NCBI GenBank assembly: GCA_964020085.1
Contig: OZ026595.1
Location: 20,176,653-20,240,652 of the forward strand
Length of the DNA stretch: 64,000 bases
Reading direction: 5' to 3'
Origin: Micromussa lordhowensis
Lineage: Eukaryota > Cnidaria > Anthozoa > Scleractinia > Lobophylliidae
Shown here: positions 23,701 to 36,948 of the stretch, one piece after another
Position numbering within the stretch: position 1 is the first letter of the stretch
Layout: each line of letters starts with the position of its first letter
Translations under genes and position numbers: made by a program
The notes under the pieces: model-generated
What the model was told of the DNA's origin: nothing
What the model saw: the letters and a program-made list of their open reading frames with translations, nothing else
The model's database searches: none

Positions 23701-26700
23701 CCTTCACTCACAAGGAATATTTCAATCTTCTTACGTAAAGTTTGATTACTGCGTGGAAAACGGATAATGTGTACATTTCACAATCACTGCACCGCAGTTC
23801 TAAACAACTCAACCTGTTTAACTGTATATATGTATAAAGAAAGTTACAGAGTCGCATTTACTTCAGTTGTAGATGGAAAACGAGACTGCAAACTAAATCC
23901 GAGCAGGCGCTTATTTTCCAAACTAATGTAGAACGTGCCCATTTAAAGCTGGGAAGGTATGATGGAAGGTATACTAACCTGCGCCGACAAAAACAACCAC
24001 TTTGATCACAAGAAAGGTTTCCGCTGGCAATCTTGACGTAGCAGCATTTACAAGTCTTAGGATTTTTTTCTATTCCTCTCTCGATTTTTTTCTATTCCTC
24101 TCTCCGGATACCACGGTGGATAGCGGCAAACTGGTGTCACGCTAACGTATCGCTGCCAAATAGGATTCGCTAACCTCTGAATTTTCCGATGATGGAAGAA
24201 AAACTGACCAAAGTCCACCCGCATTGCTTAGTAATTCATACTAAGGATAAACGACGGAAACCTTTAAAAAGCATCTGCATTTGCCAACCTCTTTTGTCTG
24301 GCCTTCAATGCTTCAGTCTGCTGTATGTATGACGTGTCGCGCCTTTCGAAAGCAAACGAAGTGTTAAGGCTGATTTACACAATACAACTTTGTCGTTCGC
24401 GAAAAGCTTACGACAGGCCTACGACATGATTTAGGACCATTTACACGCGCACGACATTTTCACTTACAAAATTAAATATGCAAAAGTTTGCACCGGGATT
24501 TTCGGAGTGAAATTTCTAACCAAACGGTAAACAAATGTTTTAGCTGTCGTGAGCTTTGAAAAAGCTTTCTAACGAGCTGTTTTTCGCTTTAATCTGTTCA
24601 GTACTTTTCGAGAAACGAGTTCATGTGATTCAGTCAACAACAACTTCGTCCACCATTTTGACGCAAGAAAACTTCACCTTCGTCCCCTACTCAGAAGAAA
24701 TTTGTCACAAAATACGTCATTTTCTATCGATTTCGATTGTCGTAGCGTTTTAAAACATGTTTTAAAACCCTACGACATTTTTTTTTGACGTACACAACAG
24801 TCGTAGGCGAGTTGTAGGTTTGATTTACACGAAACGATTCATGTCATAGGCCTGTCGTAAGCTTGCCGCATGCGAGAAAGTCGTACCGTGTAAATCGGCC
24901 CTTAGCAAAAGTCTCAAAATTAATTCAGGGTAGAGTTTCGATCATTATATGGTTACAATATGGTTTACTGACACGACAGCAAAAACCGAGATACAAAGCA
25001 AATGAAGAACAAGAGAACTGAACAAGAGAACTTTCGTTTTTACATGCCGCTTGACGTCTAAATAGAATTCCCTTGGGAAAATTCAACCTTCTTACTGGGT
25101 AAAATTAATTAGCTTAAAAGGATTTGGCGTGCTTAAATATTCTGTGCTGCAGTCCAGCTAAATATTGCAAGTGGGTCTTTTCCTGAGCCACGGATTGTTA
25201 ATAGCAGAAAGTCGAAACAAAGTGAAAACATTGGTTTAAAAAAATTTGCTTTGGCGAGGAGTATTTCTGACCGAACTCAGGAGACCTATGGTCACCTATC
25301 GTACTCAGATCGATCGCTCTGTTTGTAGATACCAAGTTTAACAAAAGTATATATTGACAAAACTACTAATGACTTATCGGAAACATAATTTACTTCGGAA
25401 ATAAACGGTCGCCCTTTAGTAAAACAACACACTCTGGTCTCTGCTGTGGGACACTGTAAATTCCACGGCCAGGATGAAACGGTGACTTGCAAACAAAATA
25501 ATCCATGAAACTTTTTAAAACTTGTATTGCCGGTCGTAACTGACTAGCTTTTTGCAACCGAACCTGATAGGTTACAGGTTACTGTTTTAAGCTTAAGTTT
25601 TAAGCTTTAATTCAGGAAGTATCTCCTTCAGTGGCCAGTTATCCGGCTTAAGTTAATTATTGGAAGGCCGCGAAGTATAAACGTTTTCTATTTCCTGTTT
25701 CTTCTTGGTGTGAAATCGACGTCTCGTCACAAATGTCTGGCATTCGAACATACTCGGATTAAATTGTGTTATTTTGGCGTTGAAATTGAACTGTTTTACC
25801 GACATATTACAGGTGCGCATGGAAGCAAACAATTTGCTTTTTAGCACAAAGAACTTATATATAATACCTATATTCGCTTGCTCTGGTACAGCACGCAGAA
25901 TCCCATTGTTTACTTTTCGTCATGTTTTAGTGTAAATCGGGGTTTTTACTTCTTTTATTTTAAAAGAAGCATATTGACTTGCAGAACGAAAATATGGTAA
26001 TGAAGAAGTTAAACGGCTTTTCTTCAGCAGACTCTCTTGGCCTTGGAAAAACACTGGAAGAATAACCCATGCTGATTTTGATATATGTTTTACAACAACA
26101 TAAAATTGTTAAGTACAAGGAACTAATAAAACAAGGCCTTTAAACGCCTTTACCGGATTGACCTCAGACCAACACGCAGAACGTTTGATAAATGTTTTAC
26201 AACAACAGAAAATTGTTAAGTACAAGGAACTAATAAAACAAGGACTTAAAACGCCTATACCAGATTGCCCTCAGACCAACACGCAATACTCCATTGTTTC
26301 CTTTTCGTCATGTTTTAGGTAAAATCGGGGTTTTTCAGCCGGGCCTCAAAAATCACTCGAAGAATAACCCAAGCTGATTTTAATTCATGTTTTATAACAA
26401 CATAAAAGTGTTCCAAAGGCAAAGTTTCAAGGAATTTGGAGTTATGGCACATGTCGAAAAATATCTCTGAATTTTATTCGTAAATTAGGAATTCGACATA
26501 GTAACTGAAAGGGATTTTTTTTATAAATTGTGTTTTAACTCAAATGGCGCTCAAGTCAAGTTTTTAAAACCTGTTTTGGATAGTTGAATACTGTGTCTTT
26601 GAAGAAAAACTATCGATAAGTTTTGGTTCTTCAATACACGCGAACGCAAATTAAGTTTAGATTACTAATTTAAGCCTTTGTGATGGGCCATTTTGGTGAC

Positions 26701-29700
26701 TATCGAGGCGAAACTCGTTTTCCTCGATTTTCTCGAATTGAAAGCGCTTCGAGCTCAAAAAAACTGCATCACGTTTCATATCTACCTAAGGGCTATTTGT
26801 GGACGAAAGGAGATTTTTCGACTTCTGCCGCGAAATTCAAATTTCACTTGGGTTCTGGTGACGTTTAATACACTGTGTTGGTTTGAATCAACAGTAGAAG
26901 CAGTTTTTTTCCGTTCCTGTTGGTTTTAGAATCTCTTTGCATTTGGTGATCAAGATGGTAAAGGTGTTGATGTTAAGCTGCAGCATCCTTTAGGTGTGGC
27001 ATGGAACCCACATTCGCAGATGTTATACGTGGCAGATTCTTATAACCACAAGGTACATGTAACGTTTACATTTACTGTGACTCTTTTGTAACCTTTCAAA
27101 AGGGATTGTTCACTTCGAACAATCTCAAACACAATGTCGCGATGAAACAATTTGTACTCGAACAAAAACACCAACCCAGTGCCATCCCTAGTGCAGGTAA
27201 ACACGCTTTAAGCAGGGTTCGATTGGCTTTGTTCCTGAGTGGCAGCCAACATTTTTGATGTGTTCGGTAGAGCACTTTGGGTTACGTTTTGAGTGGCACT
27301 TGTAATGAATATTTTCTTCATTCATTAGGCCATTTCGCTGTTGTCGTTTTGTCTTAAACATCATGGGTTGTGTACCCGTACTCGTTTTGAACGGAGGCTT
27401 GTTGATCACGACACTCGGGACAATATGTTTTACATAGTATCTCCTCATTTTACACCCCACATTTACACTTAAATGAAGTGAGCTCTTTCATACACTCAGT
27501 ACGCATGCATGTTCATGCGATCTAAACTTTTCAAAACTGATTATTCCCGCAGATTAAAGTCATCGACCCTTCAAAGAAGACCTGTGAAACATTTATGGGC
27601 ACTGGTAAACCTGGATTATCATCTGAAGGAGGCAACGTACAATTTGATGAACCGGGTGGTCTGTGTGTCAGCCCAGATGGACAGTTATTATACGTGGCTG
27701 ACACTAACAACCACGCCATTCGAGTCATTGACTTAAAAACGAAAACGGCATCACAGGTATGTAGTCCGCGAACTATGTACGTAGAAAACTTGTTCCTTTA
27801 GCCTTCGTAGCACCGTAAAACCGGGGGAGAGGGGGAGCGAGAGCGGGGATGGAAGGAAGGTGCGTCGGAAAAAGGAGGAACGGTGTTCCTTCCCTTCTTC
27901 CTCGAATGTTTTGGCTCCCTACCTCTTCCCCGCTTATACCTGGAACGCAATCTATTGCTCTTTCTTCACATTTAAGCTACAGAGAGAAGTTCATTTTGTG
28001 TGCCTGTGCAGAATTCAGGCTTATTAGTTTTTGTGGTTAGTCCTCTAAGTATATAAACGTGTAAAACTTGTTTAAGGTAACATGTTTTTAAACTGGTGTT
28101 GGAGCAACCAATGAACACTGGACGTGAACGCACATAACAAGCGCCATGCACGACCGGAAAATACGCGTAACTTTGTGTCGTTTTATTTGCGGTTTTGCAT
28201 CTGATTGAACCAATTACAGGGCGTTGTAAATAAAAAAATAAATATCAATTTCTAATTACTTGACGCGCTAACGGAGTATTACGTGTAGCTATACAGTCAG
28301 GTATAAATTCGGGCTAAATTCGTGAAAATTACTTTAAGTGGAAGATCTAACTCGAAAAACATTAACCACTGTCGTGATTACCGTAAGATTCCGGTCGTTC
28401 TGCATCGATATACTAAGTAAAAAGTTTTACATGTTGCACCGGTCCCTGACACAATTTATATTTAAGAGATCGTTTTCTTCCATAGCTAAATATTGTGGAA
28501 CACACTCAAACTTCGAAGGATCGATCGGACGGCCAAACAAATGAAAAGCGCACTGTGGCAAAACGTTTAACTGCTAAAAGAACGCCAGTCACGTGTAAAG
28601 AACCAGTTCACGTGGCCAGTGGGTCGTGCCTGGACGTTAAACTTGGTATTAGTCTCCCCGCGGGATGTTACTTGACAAAGGGCGTGACTAGTGATTGGCA
28701 GGTCGTGGTGTTTGAGAGACAAGAAGGTATGAAAGGAAACTCGTTATTTGAGGCTAACTAATCGTGAACATTAGAAATGCGCTACTTTTTAAAGGGCTCT
28801 GGAATTCAAGTACCCTGTAGTTAAAAGAAAAATTCGCGTTGTGTTCATGATGGAGTGTCACGTGTTTATGAGGTATCCTTGGATTACTTGCCAATGTCAA
28901 GAAATCAAGCAAAAATGGCGGCGGGTAACCCTTACAGACTAGCATCCCATTCAGTGAGTGGCAACACGGCTACTTGCACAAATTTGCTTTCACGTTTTCA
29001 GAATAGTTACTTAAATACAATGTTGTGGGTTTAATTTCAGACAAAGAAGTTTTCCAGGAGCAGTTTGAAGTGGAGCCTTCATCTGGTGTTCTAACCGAAG
29101 AATCCCTTGGTGTTGTCTGCAAGATCCGACTACCAGGTGACAAATGGCAACAACAAACTGTCGCGCGGGTTAGTATCAGCATTGTGCAGGTTTAGCTAAG
29201 GTAATCTAATACAGAGAAAGTTGCGTAACAGTCCATACAGACCACTCCAGTTACAGTCAATCAGTGAACTCCCGTTGCCTAACCGTTGATTGCACTTAAG
29301 ATTATTTTTATGTCTTGATCGTCTTCGTTAAGGCGTTGGAAAGTTAAAGGATCCGCTCGAAAGTGATGGATTTTCATGTAGTCTGTCTGGTGACGAAACA
29401 TGTACTTGTGCATTTCTTTGTAAGCAGGGAGCATGCTCTCGTGTTTTGCAGGGAACGCGAGCGGCAAGGCCGCGAGAGAGACAAGCGAAGCTAGAGCTTC
29501 TAGTTTCTAAGCACCCGCCCCCTCCCCCGCCACGTCGTTTGTTCCGGAACGCGCGTCGTTCGTAAACTCTCTCGAGCGCCAATGTCAAAAGCCAGATAAT
29601 AGCGCTGGAGTGCGAAACTCAAACACAAGAGTCTGTTGAAGTTTACCGTAATGCTGCAAAGCTTGACTACATTTTTTTCTTGCTCAGGTTGAGGCAGTGA

Positions 29701-29822
29701 TTTATTTCTGTGAGCCAAGCGGGACATGCAGAATGGAGGGACTTGTCTACGAAGTTCCTCTGCTCAAAACAGACGAAGAGGGAGAGAATTCACTACAGAT
29801 AAACCACAACTGCAAACTTTAA
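17181..29822 (+). CDS. NHLRC2: NHL repeat-containing protein 2 (complete gene, 10 exons)
   Basis: Exons are 17181-17763, 19421-19734, 20039-20171, 20701-20812, 21892-22123, 26930-27052, 27553-27756, 28486-28726, 29041-29168 and 29688-29822. Together they give 2,205 bases in one frame, encoding 734 residues, close to the vertebrate protein (about 726). The order is a thioredoxin-like domain, six NHL blades and a C-terminal beta-rich domain. The start ATG is the first after an in-frame TAG at 17163. Introns are GT-AG except the second, which uses GC at 19735. NHLRC2 is a conserved cytosolic protein linked in mammals to cell survival, phagocytosis and fibrosis with cerebral disease; its enzyme activity is not settled. 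It lies between two ferlin genes with no sign of co-regulation. Confidence 0.97.
19421..27756 (+). CDS. NHLRC2: NHLRC2 exons 2-7: six-bladed NHL propeller
   Basis: Exons 2-7 encode residues 195-567. Each blade shows a recognisable core: [82 protein letters not shown] and [17 protein letters not shown]. The conserved [18 protein letters not shown] and SPQGVAFD segments also match the family. The acceptor of exon 5 is CAG at 21889-21891, because that phase restores [15 protein letters not shown] immediately downstream is out of frame. Confidence 0.95.
21242..21860. mobile_element. Possible MITE in NHLRC2 intron 4
   Basis: CTGGCTAAAC at 21244-21253 and GTTTAGCCAG at 21849-21858 are inverted, and both ends carry nearby ATGTTTCC. 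The interior holds only short chance reading frames. No target duplication is visible, so this is tentative. Confidence 0.4.
22216..22578. mobile_element. MITE with subterminal CGCCAACG repeats
   Basis: The 33-bp ends are exact inverse copies: CGGTCGTTTCGCCAACGTGT on the left and ACACGTTGGCGAAACGACCG on the right. Inside the left end the unit CAGTTCGCCAACG or close variants is repeated about five times (22226-22328). It lies in NHLRC2 intron 5. Confidence 0.8.
22803..26845. mobile_element. Large foldback element (~4 kb) in NHLRC2 intron 5
   Basis: Left arm 22803-23672 and right arm about 25955-26845 are diverged inverse copies. Shared blocks include CAAATAGCCCTTAGGTAG at the outer ends, CTTGAAACTTTGCC, and AGTTCCTTGTACTTAACAAT near the inner ends. 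Within each arm, a ~200-bp segment containing GTACTTAACAATTTT and TTATGTTGTTGTAAAAC occurs more than once. The centre contains a separate nested MITE at 24364-24904 and no recognisable transposase, so the element appears non-autonomous. Confidence 0.8.
24364..24904. mobile_element. MITE nested in the foldback element
   Basis: The ends are inverted: TTAAGGCTGATTTACAC on the left and GTGTAAATCGGCCCTTA on the right. Further inside, AAGCTTACGACAGGCCTACG faces CATAGGCCTGTCGTAAGCTT. No coding capacity was seen. Its position between the two arms makes it younger than the foldback element or part of the latter's interior. Confidence 0.75.
28486..29822 (+). CDS. NHLRC2: NHLRC2 exons 8-10: C-terminal beta domain
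   Basis: These exons (28486-28726, 29041-29168, 29688-29822) encode residues 568-734. Matches to the family include [20 protein letters not shown] followed by VTSDWQVV, and [20 protein letters not shown] near the end. Stop TAA is at 29820-29822. The start of exon 8 at the CATAG acceptor is chosen by reading frame; the first ~35 residues ([10 protein letters not shown]...) are poorly conserved. A possible poly(A) signal ATTAAA is at 30028-30033. Confidence 0.9.
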
Positions 29823-30788
29823 AATGAATAGATAATGGATTAGGACCTGGTGGAAAAGTATCTAAAGCAGCAGTAAAACGCTAATATTATCTTGTAGTCT
29901 TATTTGTACGTCTGAAAATGACATTTAAATTACAGTGTAGTGTAATTTTTTTCTCATAACGTGTGCTGGAAGCTGAAAGAAACCGTATGTCACAGGAGAG
30001 TCTCTTTCAAAGAAATACAGTTACTGTATTAAAGGGCTGTTAATGGGGTGTTATCCTACGTTGCGCATGCACCATATTTTTATGTCAAAGAAGGCGGATT
30101 TTTTTTTTCAAATTATGGCCCGGTGTCCCACAATAATCGCTAAAATGAACATTCCCCCTTCAAAAATGTACTTAATATCCTTTTCTTGTTGTACAAGGAA
30201 GATACGGTTTAGAGCTTTGATGAAACCTCAGTAATAACCCAGCACTTGTTCCTGGGATAAGGTTTAAGGTTTAAGCACCACATTTAGGACGTATGTGGTG
30301 TCATATGACAGTCTTAGTCACTTTACCAAGATGTACTAGACCAAAAATTGGTCATGTATCTGGGGTAAAATTTTGTATGAAATTGTTAATTGAACTATGA
30401 TTACAAACAGACCAGGACTTACATAAATTTTGTCTGCATGCATGCATTCTTTTGGATTTTTTTTAGGAGAATTTGACCATTACATTAAAAGTAATATTCA
30501 AATTGAATTTGTTTTAGTGACCAAAGTCTACACTAACTGCTTCATCAGACACAGGGCTGTGGCAGTTTTCCTGTAACTATAGTTGTAGATTCTATTTTAA
30601 CATAAATAGGTGATATATTTTTCCTACTGAAAAGTGGGTAAGAGCTGCTTGCGTTTCTATGCGAAAGTATTGAACTAGAGGTATATTTTCTGAAGCTCGG
30701 GTAATTTAATATCGATTCTTTGCATTTGGCAGCTTTAAGATGTTAAAAATCAGGTTGCTTAGGAGATCATCATCATAATAATAATAAT

Positions 30789-30823
<35 letters not shown>

Positions 30824-33497
30824 GCAATAACAAGAAATCGTCGGCTACTGTATTTATTTAAGTAGCAAATTAAAGGAAATAAGAAACAAATTAGTAGTGA
30901 TAGTGGTGTGACATCAGATAAGCAAATCGAATAACATGAATGCTTATCCACTGGAAGATTGGTTTAAACCCATACTTGCTTCACTTGAATTGCAGTTGGA
31001 AACCAGTCTTGCAACCTGTTCACACCAAATATAAACCAGTTTTACAAACCGTTCAGACGAAAAAAAAACTATTTAAAACGTCGGTGTGAACCTATACGTT
31101 GACTTCCTGTAATATCCAGTGATACACATATACTAAATTATGTAATTTATGAAACAAATGTCATTCTGATATCGATAGCTAATATGTAAGACAATTTTCG
31201 TGTTCAAAATAAAACAGTTTGAAACGATGCTAAAATATCGAGCTAATTTTATTGGTATATGCTTCCTTGAGACCCTCTTCCGAAGGTTCAGGTTTCCCTT
31301 AGTCACTGCTTCCGCAAGCAGGCAATGAAGAGAAATGCGTTTTATGTTTGATATTTGTCAGGGATTTGTGGTGGAGCCATCATAAGCCTATCATAAACAA
31401 GTATGCTGTTAGCAAGAAGTCTTCGTGTGACTCTTTAGTAAAGAAAGTAAATATGGACACAAAGCCAAAGTATTGTTTATTCCAGAGAGCGCTACATATT
31501 GCTTTTTGACATTTTGCCAGTATTCGGAAGGAATTTGCTATTTGAGCGAGCATAATTCCTTCAAAATGATAATGAAGTAATTATGCTCGCTAACGGTCCT
31601 ATAAGGGACTTAGCTGTTCTTAAAGTGGATCGTGTTTCGCACATCCACGTGTACTTGAGTGTAGTAAGAAGAATTGAATACCTAGACCGTTTTGCGAACA
31701 TGTTTTATTTATGAAAAAGAAAAGTGAAACCACTCCAGACATCGACAGCATATCATTTTTAAGTTCTATTCAGTGGCCTCGAGCTCGCGCGGGTCAAAGG
31801 AGGATCAATTGATCAATCAGTGCATGACAGAAAGCATAAGCTTTAAGTCATACAGTTTAAAATGGACTTTTAATTGCATTGTTTCCTTTTTACTATGAAC
31901 TCTGTCCTCATTCTGCTGTTTAAATTCCATTTAGCTTTGGTTCAACAGTTACAGATGTCACCCGATTTCTGCGCTGCCCAGAAAACTAAACAAAAAACGC
32001 TCAACTGTGTACATACAGGGCCCTAGTATAGGTCAGCAGGGACCTCACTTGTAGTTTATTGCAAGAATGCCCTCAGCTTATCAACGTACACCTAAGTTCC
32101 ACCCTTGTTATCGTCAAGAAGCAATTTCCCTCTAAAAGTACCGCCGGATACACAAAAGCAAAACCACAATTTGTGGAAAAAAGAGGAACATATATATTAA
32201 CCCTACATGCTGAGATAAGCTCCGGTATTGGTAACTCTGGTGGCGGAGGTACTGTAGGAAGCAACGAATGTCTCAAAAGTTACACAACAGAGTTTTGGTG
32301 ATCGAGCATACGCAGAGATGCATCTCTCTTAAAGTACTCTTAAATCCCCCTAGTCAGGCGGGCCCAGTCATCTGGTCTTTTCCGGCAAAATAGCCATTTC
32401 TGTCTGCTCCGCGATATAATGTTTCATTGTCGAAAAATAGTCTTGACGTTTTTGGTTAAGGTTCTCAAGACAAATAGGGACTGCAAACGACAAACAAACA
32501 ATCCATAACCGTGATAACGTGCAAGCAACACTCATTTTCAATGCGCTGCCTTGTATATAAGAACTTAAACGGGTTTCGAGTATCCGAAACGAGTTTCATT
32601 TTCTGGTAATCGCCCACGTTTTCTTATGCTCACACCGCAGATGGCCTCATATCTGATTACACACGACTGTGAAAAGGAAATAAACTTATGAAAAACAATG
32701 GGAAAACAAAATCCTCATACCGCTCAGGTGAAACAAATAGGCAGACCTCTAATAGGCGGGTATTTTTTCTGCTTTTTCCCCATTTTATACTGCAGCCTCA
32801 TCATCCTTCAGGACAAACATGGGTCAGATTTCCGACTGCCTTTTGTAGCGTGTCTCACTACAAACAATGGCAGATTAAACGGATAGAGCTCGATCGAGGT
32901 AAACTATCTGCTTTGAAGTGTCTTCATGTCGAACTAAAGACATCAAAGGGCCTAACTCTTCTGATTCTTCTGATTGATTTGTTTCGTGTTAACATAGCAC
33001 ACAAAAAGACATGTTTGTGAGCCGCCAGACTTATTTTCAAGGTGATAATTATTCCTTGAATATTTGTCTTAGAAACTTGGTGCCAAATATAAATTTAGGA
33101 CAAAGGGCAATACACAATATCGTTTTTATGTACAGAGTCAAGAAACCGAAATTCCACGATTTCGCTTTTGTTTGTTTTGCATGGAACAAAATTCGTCAAA
33201 CGAACTTTGAATTATATCTGTTGTGGTTACGAAGCGAAGGATTTAACGGGGCCTAAAATATGGAAACTATTTAATACCTCTACATTAACCCACGCCAAGC
33301 CGCTCATTGCATTGTCCTTTCGTATTTGTTTGAAGTGCCAGCGTAACGCTCATTGATATGCAGAAGAATCTGTGAATGGGTGTGAGGCTCTCTTTGGAAG
33401 TGAACCGTAAAAAGTCAAGCCACCTCGGCTGAGCTCGTGTTGCCGATTTCGGTTTGGAGATGGTAGTGTTAACCTGTTGAACTAACGAGTAGGAAAA
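29823..33497. other. Intergenic region between NHLRC2 and ferlin-R
   Basis: These 3.7 kb carry the NHLRC2 3' end and must hold the ferlin-R promoter. I see an AAT microsatellite at about 30773-30825 and no recognisable gene. Open frames at 32059-32301 and 32688-33020 have no family features. No TATA box can be assigned with confidence. Confidence 0.6.
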
Positions 33498-36400
33498 ATG
33501 CTGAAAGTCACCGTCCAACAGGCTACCAGCCTCCCAGACGTCGATTCTTTTGGAAAGAGTGATCCTTATGCGAAAGTCATCTTCCAAGGTAAGCCCAGTT
33601 GATTCAGTCGCTTGAGTGCATACATGTACAAGACTTGGGTGTTCGGGCTTTCGTTGTAGAACTATGAAGCCCGCGTAACGGGTATCCGTTTAAGCGAGGA
33701 GACTAAGTTTAGAGTCAAATAAGAGAGCTATGAACAAGCCTTGAACAAGTTATAAAACTTTGAATAAAGTTTAAAGCGACAGGATAGCTTTGTTTCATTT
33801 TAAACTTTGCATAATAAACCCTCATTGCTATGCAGAATGTTCATGCACGTACGAATTCATCGCGTTCCAATATTTAAAATTTTCGTAGCACGTTTGAAAA
33901 CCTTTACAGTCACTCGTTCGTTTTATAATTACTAGAAGAAAATCACTTGGAAAGTAGCTTTCATGACAATGTTTGAATTTTTCTAGAACGTTAATGTTTA
34001 CGGTTCATAATTGTTTTTGCAAAATCAGCGAAGCATTGCAAAATCCGCGCGAATTTACATGTACAGATTTAGTACAAATCTCACACGGCGGCTTTCGCTT
34101 TCTTCAGGTTTGAACGATTCAAGATTTAATATTATTTCACGCAAAACAATCATGGAAGTGCAATAATCCGAGTTAGAGGAGCACTTGTCTTTAACCGCCA
34201 AACCAAGAGAGCGGAAAAAAATTTAAAGCCACAATATTCCGACCTATAAAATCACATTTTGACCCGAGGCAACGAAGCAGGAGTGGGTTTCTTTTAACCA
34301 AAACACAATCGCAAAATGAAGGAAACGAATTGGGTTGATATGGTTTGCTCCAGATGTTCTGTTAGTGTTATAAAAGTTGCCATTTCAACGCGGGATAGCC
34401 ACAAAACGGAGTCCATGGAAAAACTGAACATATTGATAAATGTTGTAAACAGACTGGAAGGACGCCTCTCGTTTCGGTCCATATCTCAAGCGAAAATTTA
34501 TTCCACCCTTGAAATTCTTAAAATTCAGCATTGTTAAAAAAATTCTATTCCGGCATTTTCGTTTTGACGTGTTTTTGGCAAATTAATGTCTTTGATTTTG
34601 AGGACGCTACAAGCTCTGCAGTACAAGCTTTAACATTTGAAAGAAATTTCGAAGAGCTATCGCCAAATAGTATTTCAGTTATCTTCTATACTTGTTTTCT
34701 TTGAGTCTTTGTCCGAATAACTGACACTACAGGGCATAACTTTCCCTAAATAAACTTGTGAACGTACCGATTGTCAGATATAACACATCAGCTGATATTG
34801 TAAAAAAACTAACGGACGACTCGTGCATTATTGCAACTGCGTTTCCGTTTCCGGTACAGTAGTTTTACCTTTCCTTTGTTTTTCACGGGAAATTATTTGT
34901 AGCCGAGCTTGAAATTTAGATGATTTAATTTTCTTTTTCGCCTAAAGCTCCTATCCTATTGCAACTCATCTAGAGTTTCGAAAGAATGCGTGAATTCTGG
35001 CGCCGGCCTATCTTTGAATTAATAACATCAAAATAACAGCCGATATTTCCACGGTAATTTCGAAATTTACAGGTCATGTGACCACTTCGTTTAGAAAAAT
35101 CAAGAACAACGGTCGCAAGATTGAGCGAAAACCTAATTTAAGTTAATAAAGCCTTTATGTTTAATTTCCTTTTTTTAATTTTTTTATGTATAAGAACGTC
35201 TTTCTTCTTTAGTTTTCTTAGCTTTTGAATTGAAATTGCTTACATTATGGACTTAAAGCAATCCTACCCTCTATCAGCTAGCTTGCGAGCAGGCTCTCGT
35301 GCGTTGCAGCAGGAGCAAAGTCGATGAGCAAAGTCGTGAGTGGAGATGTGTCTTGCCACGCCCCGCACCAGCTCACTTCGTTCGCTGATGCATCTCTCGG
35401 GACTTTGCGCGAGCGCAATCTATTACCTGTTGCACAACCGTATTTGCGATATTTTTTTAGTGTTAAATACCCCGTCACTTGGCTATAATGATATTGAATG
35501 CTACAGTGCGGTGGAAGAGTTCGAACCGATAGTTTAAAAATTTGAGACAATGAAGATTCGCAAGCATTGATTTAATTAAAGTAGAATGGGGGAGAAGGAG
35601 AATGAGGTAAAAATTTCCCTTTTACCTCCCAATTAAAAGAAAAATAGAGAAGTAATAATTAATACAAGACACCCATATCAACAGACCTGTGATTATACTG
35701 GAGCAAACGATAATTTTATGAAAGTGATAACGATGCTTTTTCCTCGTATTTCATCTTAGACAGAAAGTTTAAGTTGAGGTCGACTAAAGGGTACGTTCTT
35801 GACAGAATATATCTTTTTGTATCCTTCCTTCAGGAGATGAAAAGAAAACAGAAGTTCAAAAGGACAATTTGGATCCTGTCTGGAATCAGGTAACAACACT
35901 TGACACACGTCCAAAGGACATTTTGCTGCTGTTGGTTTCGTCGCGTCGAAGGCACCACTTAAACCAAAAGCGCGCAACGTACTACAGGCCTTGCTATTTT
36001 AATATCTGTTAGTTTATTTTGTTACATTCTCTCTGTCTATGTTTAAAACATGGTGAAGTATATATGAAATAATTCATACTTGAAACATTCACATTCGTGG
36101 GGAGGTGACAGGAAAAAATATTGTTTTTGCTGATAAACGTTTGTTTTCCTTTCAAAAGGTCCACTAACGAATAATTAGTAGTAAAGTAATCTCGCAAAAC
36201 AAACTAGCATGCGTTATGCTTTTATTTCAGGATTTCCAATGGGATCTCTCGGGCAAACCTTTGTCCCCGGATGACATGCTATCGGTTCAGGTGAAGGACT
36301 ATGAGAAGGTTATGACCAGAAAGTAAATATCACTTTGTTGACTTTAGTTTCATAGTTTTGTTTTGTTTTTTGTTTTTTTGCAGTCTTTCTTTTTAGTTCT

Positions 36401-36948
36401 CACAGCTGGTCTGTATGGCAATATAGGCGTTGAAAACAGTTGAAAACCCTAAATGACCACAATTGTGATTTTAGTCTTGCATGAAATAAATCCGTGATCC
36501 TCATTGGCTGAAGGAATGCTTTTCCTTAACTTCGATACGGCTAACAAGGTGACATTGTTTGACATTACTAACTCCAAGCAGCTTTGCCAGGGAAATCATT
36601 AGAATTTACTATATAGTTTGTTACCCACCGTATGATTTTCTTTCGATAATTTTCACCTTAGAATGACAATATGAGAAGGTCTTTAAAATGTCTGAGGATC
36701 GGAAATGGCCTGCAACTAACATTGTATGTTGTAACTTCGAATCAAATGACAACATTGTCATTGTTTAAAAATATTATACGGAAATGCCGGGTAGTATTTT
36801 TGTTCTACACTAATTCTGTTATTTTCGTTCTTGTTCCTTCTCCCTAAGGCTCCTGGGTAAGGTTGAAGTGCCTCTAGGAGAGTTGCTTTCAAATAACGAG
36901 ATTGAAAGAACTTATGACCTTGTGGATGGCAAAAACAATCCTACCATG
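33498..36948 (+). CDS. Ferlin-R exons 1-4: C2A domain
   Basis: Exons 33498-33588, 35834-35889, 36231-36322 and 36849-36948 encode residues 1-113. The first strand and loop read [20 protein letters not shown] then [11 protein letters not shown], with aspartates D14, D16 and D22. NLDPVWNQ follows, then VQVKDYEK at loop 3. Exon 4 uses an AAG acceptor (36846-36848). The acidic loop residues fit a calcium-binding C2A. Introns 1 and 2 (2.2 kb and 0.3 kb) show no recognisable genes. Confidence 0.95.

Noticed and set aside
32688..33020. 110-codon plus-strand open frame upstream of ferlin-R
   Set aside because: Composition is unremarkable and no family motif is visible. It could be part of a leader exon, but nothing supports that.
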